64,000 nt of DNA, from the NCBI RefSeq assembly GCF_003576645.1, contig NC_044930.1, forward strand, positions 15,050,076-15,114,075, written 5' to 3'. Positions 21,843 through 34,271 of this stretch are shown here, one piece after another. Origin of the DNA: Ipomoea triloba (taxonomy: Eukaryota; Streptophyta; Magnoliopsida; Solanales; Convolvulaceae). How positions within the stretch are numbered: the first letter of the stretch is position 1; each line of letters opens with the position of its first letter. The notes under the pieces are model-generated. The model was given only the letters and a program-made list of their open reading frames with translations, did not search any database and was not told the DNA's origin. A program made the position numbers and the translations under genes.

Positions 21843-24800
21843 TCTATAATAAAGCAAAATCCTGGCCACAAAATTTTCCCTCCAAAGTGTGAAAACATTT
21901 TGATAGATTTGTGGAATTATTGTGTTCACATTTATTGCAACAAACAAAGCAATCAGATTTTTTTACTATCACATTAATTACATTCAGATTTAAATATATT
22001 GAAATTTGAAACGTTATTTGAATAATATTTTTTTGTTTACAATCTCATTCAAGTTGACTCTTCGTATACTTAAACAATAATTACAAGATAATAAATTTAA
22101 ATTTGAAATGACTTATACAATTTTCAAGTATAACATTAAATATACATAGGCTTCTCTAATACTACACAACACTATAAATAAGCCCTAACAATTCTCAAGA
22201 TGGCTACCTCTCTGGATTCATCATTAGAAATAAAATAAAATAAAATGGCTCAGAGATGTTGAAGAACAATTCTAAAAAACCTTTTGATAGTTCGTTGTTT
22301 CATAGTCCCTGCTCCATTGTACATGCCCTACACTGAAATACCACATTTATATTGAAGCCAAGGTAATAACTCATCAATTCTCTTNCCCAAGTCAAAGGCA
22401 CATTGGTAAGTGTAAAGTAAACATCCTGAAAAACTCATTACTAAAATGTAGTTAAAATATGTTGGGTGGAGGCCCGTAAAGGCCAAGTCTAGCACCCTGT
22501 GACTGGGGGATTGTTGGGCTGATACCGGTAAAGGGCTTAAAAGGCCAAGTCCAGCACCAGCAATAACATTTAAGACTGGTTGGTGCTAGGAGGGGGAATT
22601 GTTGGGCAGAGGCCAGTAAAGGCCAAATCTGGCATCCGATAGCTGGGGAATTGTTGGGCAAGCTATAACTTTTGGCGTAGTGGTAAGCGTTTGATCCTAA
22701 CAAAATATAATTCAAATGATTCACGTTTTCAAAACTTGTGTATAGGGATACCTGGACCCTGAATACTACATGACACAGCAGCTGACGGATAGAAGTGATG
22801 TATACAGCTTCGGGGTGGTCTTGCTGGAGCTTATAACTGCGAGGCCACCTATAGAACGAGGAAAGCACATAGTGAGAGTGGTGTCTGAAGCAATGGACGA
22901 TCAAAAGGACAGCAGCAAACTCGATCAGGTGGTAGATCGGATTCTCACACCTCATAGAGACCCTGATGGCCTGCAAAAGTTTATCAACTTGGGCATGAGT
23001 TGTGTACAAGAATCTGCAGCAGAGAGGCCTTCAATGGGGGAGGTGGTGAGGGAGATTGAGAATATCATTCAGATGGCTGGAAAAGTACTTACTTCATCTT
23101 CCAGCTTTGGGGAGGGTAGTAATCATGGGATTAGGAATAGTAACTCTTATGATAATAGTAAGGCCTTCGATTATAGTGGCACTTTCTTATCTTGGGCCAT
23201 TGATATGTGATTTAGAGTATTAGTAGAGGTAGATTGGTTGTTTGTCCATGAGTAGTGTATTCTTGAGATATATAAGTGATGGTTGTTGTAATCAGTAACT
23301 GCAAGTCTGCAACTTTCTTTAAATCTTTTTTTCAACTTGTAATATCCTAGAAATAAATGTGTCTTGATTATCCTATCTATAATAAAGCAAAATCCTGGCC
23401 ACAAAATTTTCCCTCCAAAGTGTGAAAACATTTTGATAGATTTGTGGAATTATTGTGTTCACATTTATTGCAACAAACAAAGCAATCAGATTTTTTTACT
23501 ATCACATTAATTACATTCAGATTTAAATATATTGAAATTTGAAACGTTATTTGAATAATATTTTTTTGTTTACAATCTCATTCAAGTTGACTCTTCGTAT
23601 ACTTAAACAATAATTACAAGATAATAAATTTAAATTTGAAATGACTTATACAATTTTCAAGTATAACATTAAATATACATAGGCTTCTCTAATACTACAC
23701 AACACTATAAATAAGCCCTAACAATTCTCAAGATGGCTACCTCTCTGGATTCATCATTAGAAATAAAATAAAATAAAATGGCTCAGAGATGTTGAAGAAC
23801 AATTCTAAAAAACCTTTTGATAGTTCGTTGTTTCATAGTCCCTGCTCCATTGTACATGCCCTACACTGAAATACCACATTTATATTGAAGCCAAGGTAAT
23901 AACTCCACTGAAATACCACATTTATATTGAAGCCAAGGTAATAACTCATCAATTCTCTTTCTCTTATATTGAAGCCAAGGTAATAACTCATCAATTCTCT
24001 TTCTCTATATCATTTTAAAGCTCTATTTCAATTTACAGTATGTACTTCCTCTATTTTTTTTTCTTCTGTTTCTCAATTGTTTTGGTGGAGGGCTAGGGTT
24101 TTTTCTTCTGTTTCTCAATTGTTTTGGTGGAGGGCTAGGGTTGAGAATGGGGCAGGCAATTGTATGGACACAATATGTTGAGAAAAGCTTATATAAATCC
24201 CTTTTAAGGATTTCAAGGGCATACCAAGCAATATTAGTGCCATTGACACCTGAAGAGCATATTATGATCATAATAGCAATGAAACTCAAACTCAAGCAAG
24301 TGCATAAAATATATGTTTTGCTTTTTTCTTCTTTTTATATATATATATTTTAAATTGCTAACATACTAGAAAGTTCATATGCAGTTGCACCTTTAAGCCA
24401 CTACTGCAATTTCTCTACTATATTATTATAGACTGCAGATCGGCTAAGGGGCTTAGAGATTGAGGTATTGAGTGCGTGAATGTGAGGATGAGGAAGTGAG
24501 GAGGCACAATGAAGCGGAGGGCTGAGACAGGAAAAATGGGAGATTAGGGTTTGTACCCAGATGTAATGAAATTTTAAAAAAAAAGAATTTTATATAAAAA
24601 TGTATATGTATACTCTTAAATTGTTATGTGATTAAAAAAGTATATATATGGTTTTCAAAAAAAAGTATAAATATTATATACGTGGCCTTAAAAAAATTGA
24701 AAGCTTATTTTTTCAATAACTAAATTTTGTTTAATTTTTTAAGCTAATTTCTATTGAGTTATAAAAAGTTTGTATTGATTTTTTTTGGGTTGTGAAATAA

Positions 24801-25873
24801 AATATTTTAAAAATAAATTTCAAAAATAACTGTAATGAAGTAATTGCATTATTCATATTTTTGTAAAAAAAAGTGATATTTGTGTTATTGTGTGTTATCA
24901 ATTTTAGTTTGTAATAAATAAAAAAATATTTGTAATTCTACTACTAATGTAGTTTATAAAGAGATTTTTAATAATTTATAATTTGTGTTTTAAATAATAT
25001 AATCTTTTCTTATTGACACAAAAATTTCATTTTAATATATTGATTTATTTTAATATAATCTTTTGTTATTGACAATAGGATTTTAATATAATCTTTTCTT
25101 ATTGACAATAGGATATTATGGTGAAATAGGATATTATGGTGAAATAGTTGTAATTCAACGGTTAATTATTGGATGAGAAATATCAATCAACAATTATAAT
25201 GTTAATGATAAATATTGATCATACTCTTGGACTTTACAATGATATTCGGTTGATTGTAATAAGGTCATACGCTATCAAATATTGGGTTGCTATTAAAGAA
25301 ACCAGTATTTGTTTATGGACAAATGTTTGTAGCGGCATCCAGTGTAATTAACCCCAACGGTTTCAAAATATTAGTTTGTGGTGAATCGGAAAGAGTTTGT
25401 ACTTCTACTACTAATGTGGTTTACAAAGAGGGATTTAATGATTTGTAATTTCTTTTTTTTTTTTTCAATAATTATAATCAATCAAACAGTATGTTTCTTA
25501 GTCATTGTACATGTTTTTGTGAACTCAATATTACATGATTTTTTTTATCTACTTCATAAACAATACTTATTATTTATTTATACCAAAATATAGATCTATT
25601 ATATATGGTCGTGCATCGCCTATAAATATATATCTTAATAAGAATTGTACTCCAACCACTAATGTTATATATCAGGAAATTTTTAATAATTTGTAAATAA
25701 AATTATCATTTAGGAATCAATATTTCTTTTGACGTACAATATTCTATAAATACATTTTACAATTTAATATGTATAGTCTATTATCACATATATTCATGCC
25801 GTTTGTTTATTACAATAATATTTTTAACTAAAATTTAAATTGCAAACCGTGCATCGCACGGGTACAACACTAG
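21843..25873 (+). mobile_element. Non-autonomous Helitron
   Basis: The 5' end TCTATAATAAAGC follows an A. The 3' end has the short hairpin CCGTGC-ATC-GCACGG (25847-25861), then CTAG (25870-25873) followed by T. These are the hallmarks of Helitrons, which insert between A and T without target duplication. Joining the flanks reproduces the sequence downstream of the second receptor kinase (empty site near 58080), which supports both borders. No Rep/helicase is encoded. Its apparent 4.0 kb length includes a presumed assembly duplication (22386-23917), so the true length is about 2.5 kb. The interior is AT-rich with an 85-bp partial tandem repeat near 24050-24140. Confidence 0.85.
22386..23917 (+). 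other. Copy of 20853-22384 after a single N; probable assembly duplication
   Basis: After the N at 22385 the sequence repeats that from 20853 onward, including the last kinase exon (22746-23210) and the Helitron 5' end (23376). All translated frames are identical to the first copy. The copies part only at a short tandem repeat (CTGAAATACCACATTTATAT..), which the left contig carries fewer times. I read this as an unmerged contig overlap. If real, it would be a duplicated last kinase exon. Confidence 0.85.
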
Positions 25874-26043
25874 TTGTACAAGATAACAGCAGACAAGTGT
25901 CCGCATTGTGTTGTCTATAATATCATTTGAAAACGTTTAGCTTTATTAGATTTCCTGTTTTTTGCTAAAGACCTTGGGGTCTAGTGGCACCAGTAGGTTG
26001 AGAAAGTAGCTATGAACAGATACTACATTATAATAGAAAGATT

Positions 26044-26271
26044 TTTTTTTTGAAAATAAACTCAGAGATTCTTATTAAATCAAATGCAAAATATAGAAAG
26101 GAGCAGAAGACATCCAAATAGCAGGACTAGATTGAGAATGAGCAGCCCTAGCCACAGCATGGGCAAGCTTATTTCACTGATCTAGGAATAAAACCAATAG
26201 ACGCTACTTCTAAAACCAATAGACACTACTTCAAAGTGTCGTTGTAAAACCTTACAATCATCAATTGTAAC
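26044..26271 (-). mobile_element. 5'-truncated LINE insertion (RNase H tail)
   Basis: Read on the minus strand it encodes the end of a plant L1 RNase H region (DDCKVLQRHFEVVSIGF, then LAHAVARAAHSQSSPAIW), a stop and a poly(A) tail, seen as poly(T) at 26044-26051. The 9-bp target duplication AGAAAGATT flanks it at 26035-26043 and 26272-26280. An internal repeat of about 30 bp duplicates part of the frame. Confidence 0.88.
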
Positions 26272-26405
26272 AGAAAGATTATATTTCAAGAATTTTATTT
26301 TAGTATTTGATTGGTTTAAGGAATAGTAATGGAATAAACATTCAAAATACATAAAAATTCAATACATATATATAGAAAACGGAAAACTTTGAAACAAATA
26401 GCAGT

Positions 26406-26407
<2 letters not shown>

Positions 26408-26462
<55 letters not shown>
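26408..26462. repeat. (TA)n microsatellite
   Basis: A TA run of about 54 bp. Confidence 0.97.
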
Positions 26463-26464
<2 letters not shown>

Positions 26465-26856
26465 TATACACTAGTAGTGACTGAGAATGTGCCACATCAT
26501 TAAAAAGAAAGGTCAATATTAACGGGCCCTCTTTTACAAAATACGGAGTATTTATTACTTTATAAATTATTATATTTTTATTAGAAAAATCTTTATTTAA
26601 AAAATTATTTATTTTTGATTAACAAAATCTATCCAATTTCCTAAATATATCTAAGGGTGTGTTTGGAAACCATAAAAATGACTTGTGAAAAATGTTTTCT
26701 GGAAAAATGAGTCATTTTTCAAAAAAATATTTTTCATTTTCAGTATTTGGTTGCATTCCAGAAAATTGTCTTAGTGTGTTTGGTTCATTTTATGAAAAAT
26801 GAGAAGAATTGTATAATTAAACATTTTAATTGTTTTGTTTATAATATAACAACATT

Positions 26857-26857
<1 letters not shown>

Positions 26858-26919
<62 letters not shown>

Positions 26920-26950
26920 TACTGCTACTGCTACTGCTACTGCTACTACT
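26858..26950. repeat. (AAT)n followed by (ACTGCT)n microsatellite
   Basis: About 20 ATA/AAT units run to about 26918, then CTACTGCTACTGCTACTGCTACT. The apparent poly-Ile and poly-Tyr frames here are artefacts of the repeat. Confidence 0.95.
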
Positions 26951-28216
26951 ATTCTGTCGCATCTTACTTTTCAATTCCCTATACTCCTATTCTTGCATAC
27001 CAAACACTGTAATTTCAATTCCTACTTTATTCATTGAATTGCAATTCCATCGAATTACAATTCTCTTCCCCCCTAATTCTCTCATCCCAACCAAACGCCA
27101 TGTGAAACACATCTCCCAAATGCGATGCTCTTTTCCTATTTTTGTCGCAGTTTTAAAATCTTCACATTTTTGTCCACTCTTCTATTTTCCTTCACATTTC
27201 AGTCATTCACTACTAGAAAACTACCCTTATAGCGACGGACAGACATTGCGACGGACAAATTCGTCGCAATAAATGAATTTTTGCGACAGAAATAGCGACA
27301 AACATATCGCTCTTGTAAAATATTAGATTTAGAGCTATTGCGACGATATTGCGACAAACGTACGACGCAATTGACATGTTGTCGAAAAGTCCAACAAAAA
27401 TGTTTTAGCGGGAAATATATTTTGGCGGGAAAACTTGCGACATACAATATTTCGTCGTAGTTACTTTGGTGGGAAATTATTTTTCATTGGTAGCTTTGCG
27501 ACATATTAGTTTCGTCGCAGTTGTTTCGACGCAAGGATTATTTAGTTTAGTAAATTTTGTAGATGAGTAATTGCGACAAACATTTCGACGAGCTTGCGAC
27601 ATACATAAATAACAATTTTAATATATTTTAATTTCTATTATTATTAATTAATTCAAAATTTATATGTATAAAGAAAGAAAGTAATATATATATCAAGCTA
27701 ATAAAAAATTGGATTTAGAGCTATTGCGACGACATTTATGACGATATTGCGACAAATGTACGACACAATTGAGATGTTGTTGAAAAGTCCAACAAAAATT
27801 TATTAGCGGGAAAGTTTTTTTTTTGGCGGGAAAACTTGCAACGTACAATATTTCGTCGCAAATCCTTTGGCGTGTTGTCTTTAAACACACGTTGAATATA
27901 CAATATACTTCAAAGACAATGATTTTTTTAGACGTTGTATTTGTACAACTTTTTCATAATATTTTTTTAAATACAATAATTTTATTTATTCGTTGTTGTT
28001 GGTGCGTCTTTAAACATACTTTTTTTTTTTCAATTTCAACTTGCATTTCTTCAACCGATCACGATGCATAGAGTTTACTAATAGTATGTTGACATGTTGT
28101 GATGTTCAATATAAACATTGCAACCAAATTCGTATAGCGTAGCAGCCACCTCACCATTCTTGCTATGAAAAATAAGATCGGTTGCCCTTCCCATATAGAT
28201 ACATGAAATCTTTTTA

Positions 28217-28577
28217 TAACTTCAACTCCTTAAAACCTTTATTCTTAGCTTGTGGCTTTGCCGTCGTCCGTTGTTTGCCTATTTCTATCAAACTGGCGTA
28301 ATGTATTGTATATGAGCGTGTACTATTTCTACAATGTAATACTTATCACTAAAGCTCGAACTTGGTGCCACTGAACCACAAGGTTCTTGGCCAAACATTA
28401 ATCATTTTAACTTAACAAAAGTTTATACTATATTACCCATAATTTATTAAATATGCTAGAGAAATATATTATTATTGTAAACCTTTTCTCTAGCATATTT
28501 AATAGATTGTGAGGGATATAATATGAATTTTTGTTAAGTTAGAATAAAAATTTTAAGGAGTTGAAGTTATAATATTT
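28217..28577. mobile_element. Foldback MITE with a SINE-like insertion
   Basis: TATAACTTCAACTCCTTAAAA at the left is mirrored near 28560. The arms continue through ACTTAACAAAA..TTAAATATGCTAGAGAAA. The left arm is interrupted at about 28257-28406 by a segment whose minus strand has A-box-like TGGTTCAGTGGC and B-box-like GTTCGAGCT, consistent with a SINE. Confidence 0.6.
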
Positions 28578-28749
28578 TTATAACAATTATAAATTAAAAA
28601 AAAATGTAATTGATCGTATTAGTATTTAGTATATAATTATAATAACAATTTTCTTGATAAAAATTATAGAAAATACACATTTATAAATACTTGAAATTTG
28701 AAAATAAATATTTATTGATAAAAATTCTTAATAAATAAATATTTATATA

Positions 28750-28891
28750 CATAATGAGTGTAACACCCCATACTAACGCCCACACGTGACCCCCCAACAC
28801 ACCTCATCATGTGCGTTGATCAACCAAAATCGCAGGGCTACCATGAGTGCACAGGGTGCACAGAAAAGGGAGGAATTCACATATGAACTGA
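28750..28891 (+). repeat. 142-bp direct repeat, left copy
   Basis: It is identical by eye to 41743-41884, in the same orientation (CATAATGAGTGTAACACCCC to CATATGAACTGA). The two copies flank the Mutator-like block exactly. Confidence 0.9.
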
Positions 28892-29157
28892 TAGTGTTTT
28901 GAGAACTTGTGCACCCTCCTGGTGCGTTGATGCTGTTATAATCGGATGGTCCACAGAGTTTTAGTTTTTTCATGTGTGTGGCATGCTTTAGTGCATCCAG
29001 GGCCAATTAAGGAAGATCATATTAGGCCCATTTTTTTCGAATTTCTTATTTCAGTCTTCTGTTTGTGAACCCCGGCGAACAAGGGCGCTCGAAGTAGTCG
29101 ACTTTTGATCAATTACGGTAACGCAACTTGGAGGTTTCGGACTACTGCGGCGACGGC

Positions 29158-32100
29158 ATGGTGAGCGACGAGGAGTGTGCGTTGTTACCAGGTAACCACC
29201 GCACCTTTTTGCTTCTACAGTAGACTTTCATGCGTTTAAGCGTTACTGAGTCTCGGTGATCTTGCCGCCCCTGTAACGTCCCTCTGCACGTAACCACCAC
29301 AGACCGTCGCTACTAGAAGTAGACCGCGTCGCCTATTTCAGGGTGTTGTCCGCGGCGGAGTGGCCGGCTACGCGGGGTTATGGTTGGTGTTGTCACGCAT
29401 CATGGATTTAGTTCCCGAGATGGGTTGTTTATTGGGGGTTTTGGATTGAGGGTATGGGGATTTCGGGCTTTGGTTGGTGGGTGTCCCTCGTATGATGATG
29501 TCGTTGCGGCGGTTATGGCGGCCGTCGTGAGCATCAAAGTTATCCTAATTAATTTTTCTTTACACGTTGTGGACCATCCGTTGGGTCTTGGTTGCTATGT
29601 ACATATTACACAATAATTATTTTAATGCAGGGCTGAGTTCATTTGTTTCCAGCCATTGTGATGACCCTGAAAGCAGTGAGGAATTTCCCACGCCTGATCC
29701 CTACTTCTGGACTCCTGACGTAGCGGACTCATTACGACCGGCAGTGGGTCTCCAGTTCAACACATTAAATGAGGGTATACAATTTTATATGAACTACGGG
29801 CGATCGGGTGGGTTTGATGTTCGCCATAGCACTGTGAAGCGAGACCGGGATGGTAATATCAGTATGCGATATCTAGTTTGTAGCCGTCAAGGTGTAAAAG
29901 GTGGTGTTGGTAGCGTTGTACCCCTGGTTAATAGTGATAACGGGGGGCAGGCGAAGCAACGAAGGAGGCGAATTTCTAGCAAGGTTGAATGCGTAGCTAG
30001 GATCTGTTTAAGACGGGACAAAACCGGCAAGTTCGTGGTTTCAATTTTTGAAGAGAAACACACCCATCGTTTGTGCTCCGAGTCTTCTAGACAATTCATG
30101 CGAATCAATAGAACCTTAGATTCCACGCAACAAGCATTCATCGCAAGCTGCATTAAGGCTAATATTGGGACCTCTCAAAGCTTTAGATTATGCAAGGAAC
30201 TAATGGGTACGCACGGGAATATTGGCGCAACTAGTGTAGACTTTCATAATTTCAAACGGGACCTGCAAGCGTACGTTGGCCATGGCGATGGAGAAATGAT
30301 CATAAAAAAATTCCACATGAAACGAGAAGCGTTTGGAGGGTTTTTTTTCGATTACCAACTAGATGAAGAGAATAGGTTGGCACGACTGTTTTGGGCTGAC
30401 CAAGTGGCTCGTGACAATTTTTTGGTGTTTGGTGACGCTATTTCGTTCGACGCAACTTATGGTACGAACAGGTACGCGGTTAGAAAGCAAGCACCAGGTG
30501 ATTATCTGTGGTCATCCAATTATTTTAATACTGGTTTAATCAATTAATGTTAGACGGCATTAGGTAATTATTGTGGTTAATTCAATCCTCCTATATTGAC
30601 TATAATCATGTGGGCATGATGATGGCGTTCCCAATCCATAATCCTTAATACTAAATGACAGCTTTTGTATAATTTTGTATAATTTTTGACGTTAGTCTTT
30701 TTTTTTTTAATATAATTTTGTATTGCTATATTTTTGTTTTAGTACTATCATTCAATGTTTTAATTCATAACGTATCCCAACAAATATTTAATACAGCAAA
30801 TATTATTATATTATATTATAAGGTTTGTTTGACATTAAAACTAATAACTATGTGAGCACATGCATGCATACAATGCAGATTTTATATGTATACATGTATA
30901 ATGATTAAAGACTGAAATTCTAGTCCTGTTGAGTATTGTTTAATAGGCTCGTAAGTTGTTTAATATTAGGGTGATGTGTGTGTTTTATATCTATTTATCC
31001 AAGGTTGTAGAATGGTGGTCGCATGAGGTTTTTAGCTAAGTGCATTTTATTTTTTTTATCATTGTTTTAATTAATTAAAGTTATGTGGCATTAGGAGATT
31101 ATTCTGCTTAACTCAATTCATGTAGATTTGACTTTAATTATGTTGGCCTTATGGGGTTTCCCGTGCATTTTAGCGGCCGGCGTACAATATGGTTTTTGTG
31201 CCGTTCACGGGGGTGGACAACCACCGCCGTTGCATCACCTTGGGGGCTGGCTTACTCAGTAGAGAGAACGTGGAATCCTACGTTTGGCTGTTGGAGACTT
31301 TCAAAATCGCAATGGGTAGGAGTCCACTATGCGTTGTCACCGATCAGGACCCCGCCATGAAGATTGCTGTAAAGCGTGTTTTCCCTGAGAGTCGGCATCG
31401 GTTTTGCATGTGGCACATCATGATTAAGGTCAGCGAAAAGGCTGGGGGTGAACTTGCAAAGGATGAAAATTTTCGCAAGAAGTTAAACAGTATAGTTTGG
31501 TCAGACCGAATCCTGATTGAAGATTTCGAGAGTCAATGGGTGGGGTTAATGGCAGAGTACAAGTTGGGTGATGACCGGTGGTTTAGCAATCTTTACGCTG
31601 ATAGGATGTTTTGGATCCCGACGTATTTCCTCGACATGCCAATGAGTGGGTTACTACGGACTACGTCTCGGTCCGAAGGTGAAAACAGTGCTTATGGTAA
31701 GTTTACTCATGCACACTCTAGTTTAATCGAGTTTTATATGCAGTTTGAGGGTGTGTTGGAAGCTCAACGCCATAAACAGGCCAAACTAGACGCTGAGTGC
31801 GAGGGGTCTTTGCCCGATTTTAAAACACCTTTAGCACTTGAGCGACATGTAGCGCAGGTTTTCACCATTACAATTTTCTACGAGATCCAAAAAGAGATTA
31901 TTGCTGCGTGTTTTTTCTGCCGGGTTGTTACCATTTCTGAGGGCAAGGGGTTGATGTTGTATGTCATTAAAGACGAGCACAACACGGTTTACAGTGTCCA
32001 ATACAAGCCCGCTGATTTTAGTGCAGCGTGTAGTTGCAAGTTATTCCTGAAAATGGGTTTAGTTTGTAGGCATATAATTTTGGTTTTCAAAGATGCCCAA

Positions 32101-32595
32101 TTACAGACCCTGCCACCCCAATATGTGGTTGGTAGATGGTGCAAACACAGCAATGCCGCGCGATGTAGTGAATTGGCTGCCGTGAGCAGTTCCAACGGGT
32201 CGCGTATAAACTTATTGTGGGGCGAGATCAACACGTGCGTGGGAATGGTGGGTAGCAACGATGGGCGACACACCCGTTTGTTACAAGTAATGAAAGATCT
32301 GACAGCTGAATTCCTAAATGATGGGTCGGGCAGTGATATGGTAAAGGGCAACACCGCTGCTATTGCGACATTGTGTGGTGTTAGTCCTCCGCAGAATATA
32401 TCCATCAAACCCCCAGCACAGGCAAAGAACAAAGGCAGCGGGAAACGTATCAAAAGCAAGCGAGAGTTAGCTATCGAGGCTAGGGCACGGGGCGAGCGTA
32501 AGTGCGCGGCGTGTGGTTTATATGGGCGTCATGACAGTCGAAATTGTGTTATTGTCCCACGTGTTCGAACCGGTAAAAAGGCCGCCTCTAAATGA
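29158..32595 (+). pseudogene. FAR1/FRS-type Mutator transposase, probably defective
   Basis: A DDE transposase of the FAR1/FHY3 lineage. Exon 1 is 29158-29191 (MVSDEECALLP). Exon 2, 29631-30471, carries a FAR1 DNA-binding (WRKY-GCM1-like) domain with the zinc-ligand HTH and the first catalytic Asp in SFDATYGTN. The third exon, through 31189-32595, resumes with MVFVPFTGVDNH, the second Asp in VVTDQDPAMK, a SWIM zinc finger (CSCKLFLKMGLVCRHI) and a C-terminal zinc knuckle (CAACGLYGRHDSRNC), with a stop at 32593-32595. Exon 2 ends in a phase needing GTACAATATGG directly after an AG, but the sequence has TTTTAG plus eight extra bases (CGGCCGGC). The only nearby AG acceptor therefore breaks the frame. 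Everything else is open, so a minor acceptor or an assembly error could rescue it. Confidence 0.8.
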
Positions 32596-34271
32596 AGGTC
32601 CAAACAATAATGCTAGCACCAAATTTGGAATTCCCCCGGTGGTCAGATCCCGTTGCCTTTTCGGTGTGCTCGTATTGGTGCACATCGTGAAGTGATTCCT
32701 GCAATTGGTAATATTGTTGGTTGGTAATAAAATGTTATGCGTTTGTTTTTGTTTAACATTCTGAAGTTTGTTTTGGAGGAGGTTGGTGGTTTTATTTCCA
32801 TTTTGTTGCATCTGGGTGTAGAGTTGATGACATCCTAGCATGGTTTTTATTGTATTTTGGTGTTGTGTCTGTGTTTTAGGCCCTTCACTATTTTAGTTTT
32901 TAAATAATAGAATAGACAGATGGTGTTGGATCTGCGTTTTCTGTCCCTTCCCTATTTTAGTTATTAAATAATAATTTACAGCTAAATAAATCTGTGTTTT
33001 TGTCCTTACCCTACTTTAGTTATTAGATATTAATTTACACATAAATAATTATTGAAAGTGTTACGCCAAGAAGATCACATCCCTGTAAAATTAACCAATA
33101 TGACATATATTTATATATAACATTTGTTTAAATAATGTACAGAGCATCAGTGTGAAAGGGTAAACCTTAATATTTATAATTAATCTTGACCACCCCACCA
33201 AGCATCGAGTAGCTATTTATTTGATGCCCATTAGGGTGTTCATATGGTGACCTTCGGTTCGTGTGTTTGCGTCTTATTTTGCTATTTTGGATTGTATAAG
33301 GTATATAGATACTAAAGACCCAATTAGAGTAACGGAAATAGTGAAGGTGCCGTGCGGCAGGTTACAAACCCCCTCCTTACACTGTATTTGGTTTAATAAA
33401 TGGATCAAACATTATTTGCTTCCCTGAAATTTGCCCCAAGCGGTGGTGTTGAAACCCTTTTATTTAAGATGTTTTTAAAAGAAAGCTTGAAATTACAATC
33501 CTTTTAGATACATTAATGCTGTAACAGATGGACTGAAGTGATTACACCCTCGTGTGCAGTTCTTTAATACCTTGTGCTGTGTGGTGCACCAATCCTCACC
33601 CGTGCTGTTATCCCCTCTACATGCACACCCATTGTATATCGTAGAGCACAAACTCTTAACAAAGTATCGTTGAAATATTGCTCTCCTCCATCCCACTCAC
33701 ACGATGTTCGTGCCCCTATAATAATTCCCAATCAAATAGATTCTAGCAACCTGAAAATATGAAAAGGGTATTTAGTAACAGTGTCCGTGCCCTTAAAATA
33801 ATTCCCATCAGATAGATCCTAGCAACCCGAAAATGTGAAAATGATTTTTATTACAAGTGTTTAAAGTGGTCGTATGAACAACTTCTTAACTACACATATG
33901 TAGCCTCGATTTCTAGTAGTTGTGTAAGATTGTGTAAAATACCTTTAATTTCCAGCATGGTGAGTTGCACCGCTATAGCGCACGTGGTTGATCCGTTCCC
34001 CAATACGAGTGACCTGCATTAAAATTTAACCGGGTTACTACCTTTGAAACCATCTCCCCCTAGCAGTACCTAATACTTGAGATCGGGGCATCGCCGGGCC
34101 TCACATGCCCCGGTACGTTTGGCAAGAGTACCGTATGTTAAGGTGGCTGCATCTCAGTGAGGGCCCCCCTGCATGGTGGTGGTAGACATTATAACCTCCC
34201 TAAATTATTAACGGCAGCGCTAGCATTATGTTATTGTGTTATTCGAGAGCTTGGCCTATTGGTGCTGTTGA
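32596..34271. other. Spacer between the convergent transposase and Ulp1-like genes
   Basis: No gene recognised. A short repeat at 33710-33730 and 33790-33840 (CAATCAAATAGATTCTAGCAACC and a close copy) and AT-rich 3'-flank-like sequence are present. Confidence 0.4.

Noticed and set aside
22770..23210. A third kinase gene or partial tandem duplication
   Set aside because: Identical to 21237-21677 and directly follows a single N; best explained as unmerged contig overlap.
26747..27037. Frame with poly-Ile and poly-Tyr
   Set aside because: Translation of an AAT microsatellite inside a MITE.
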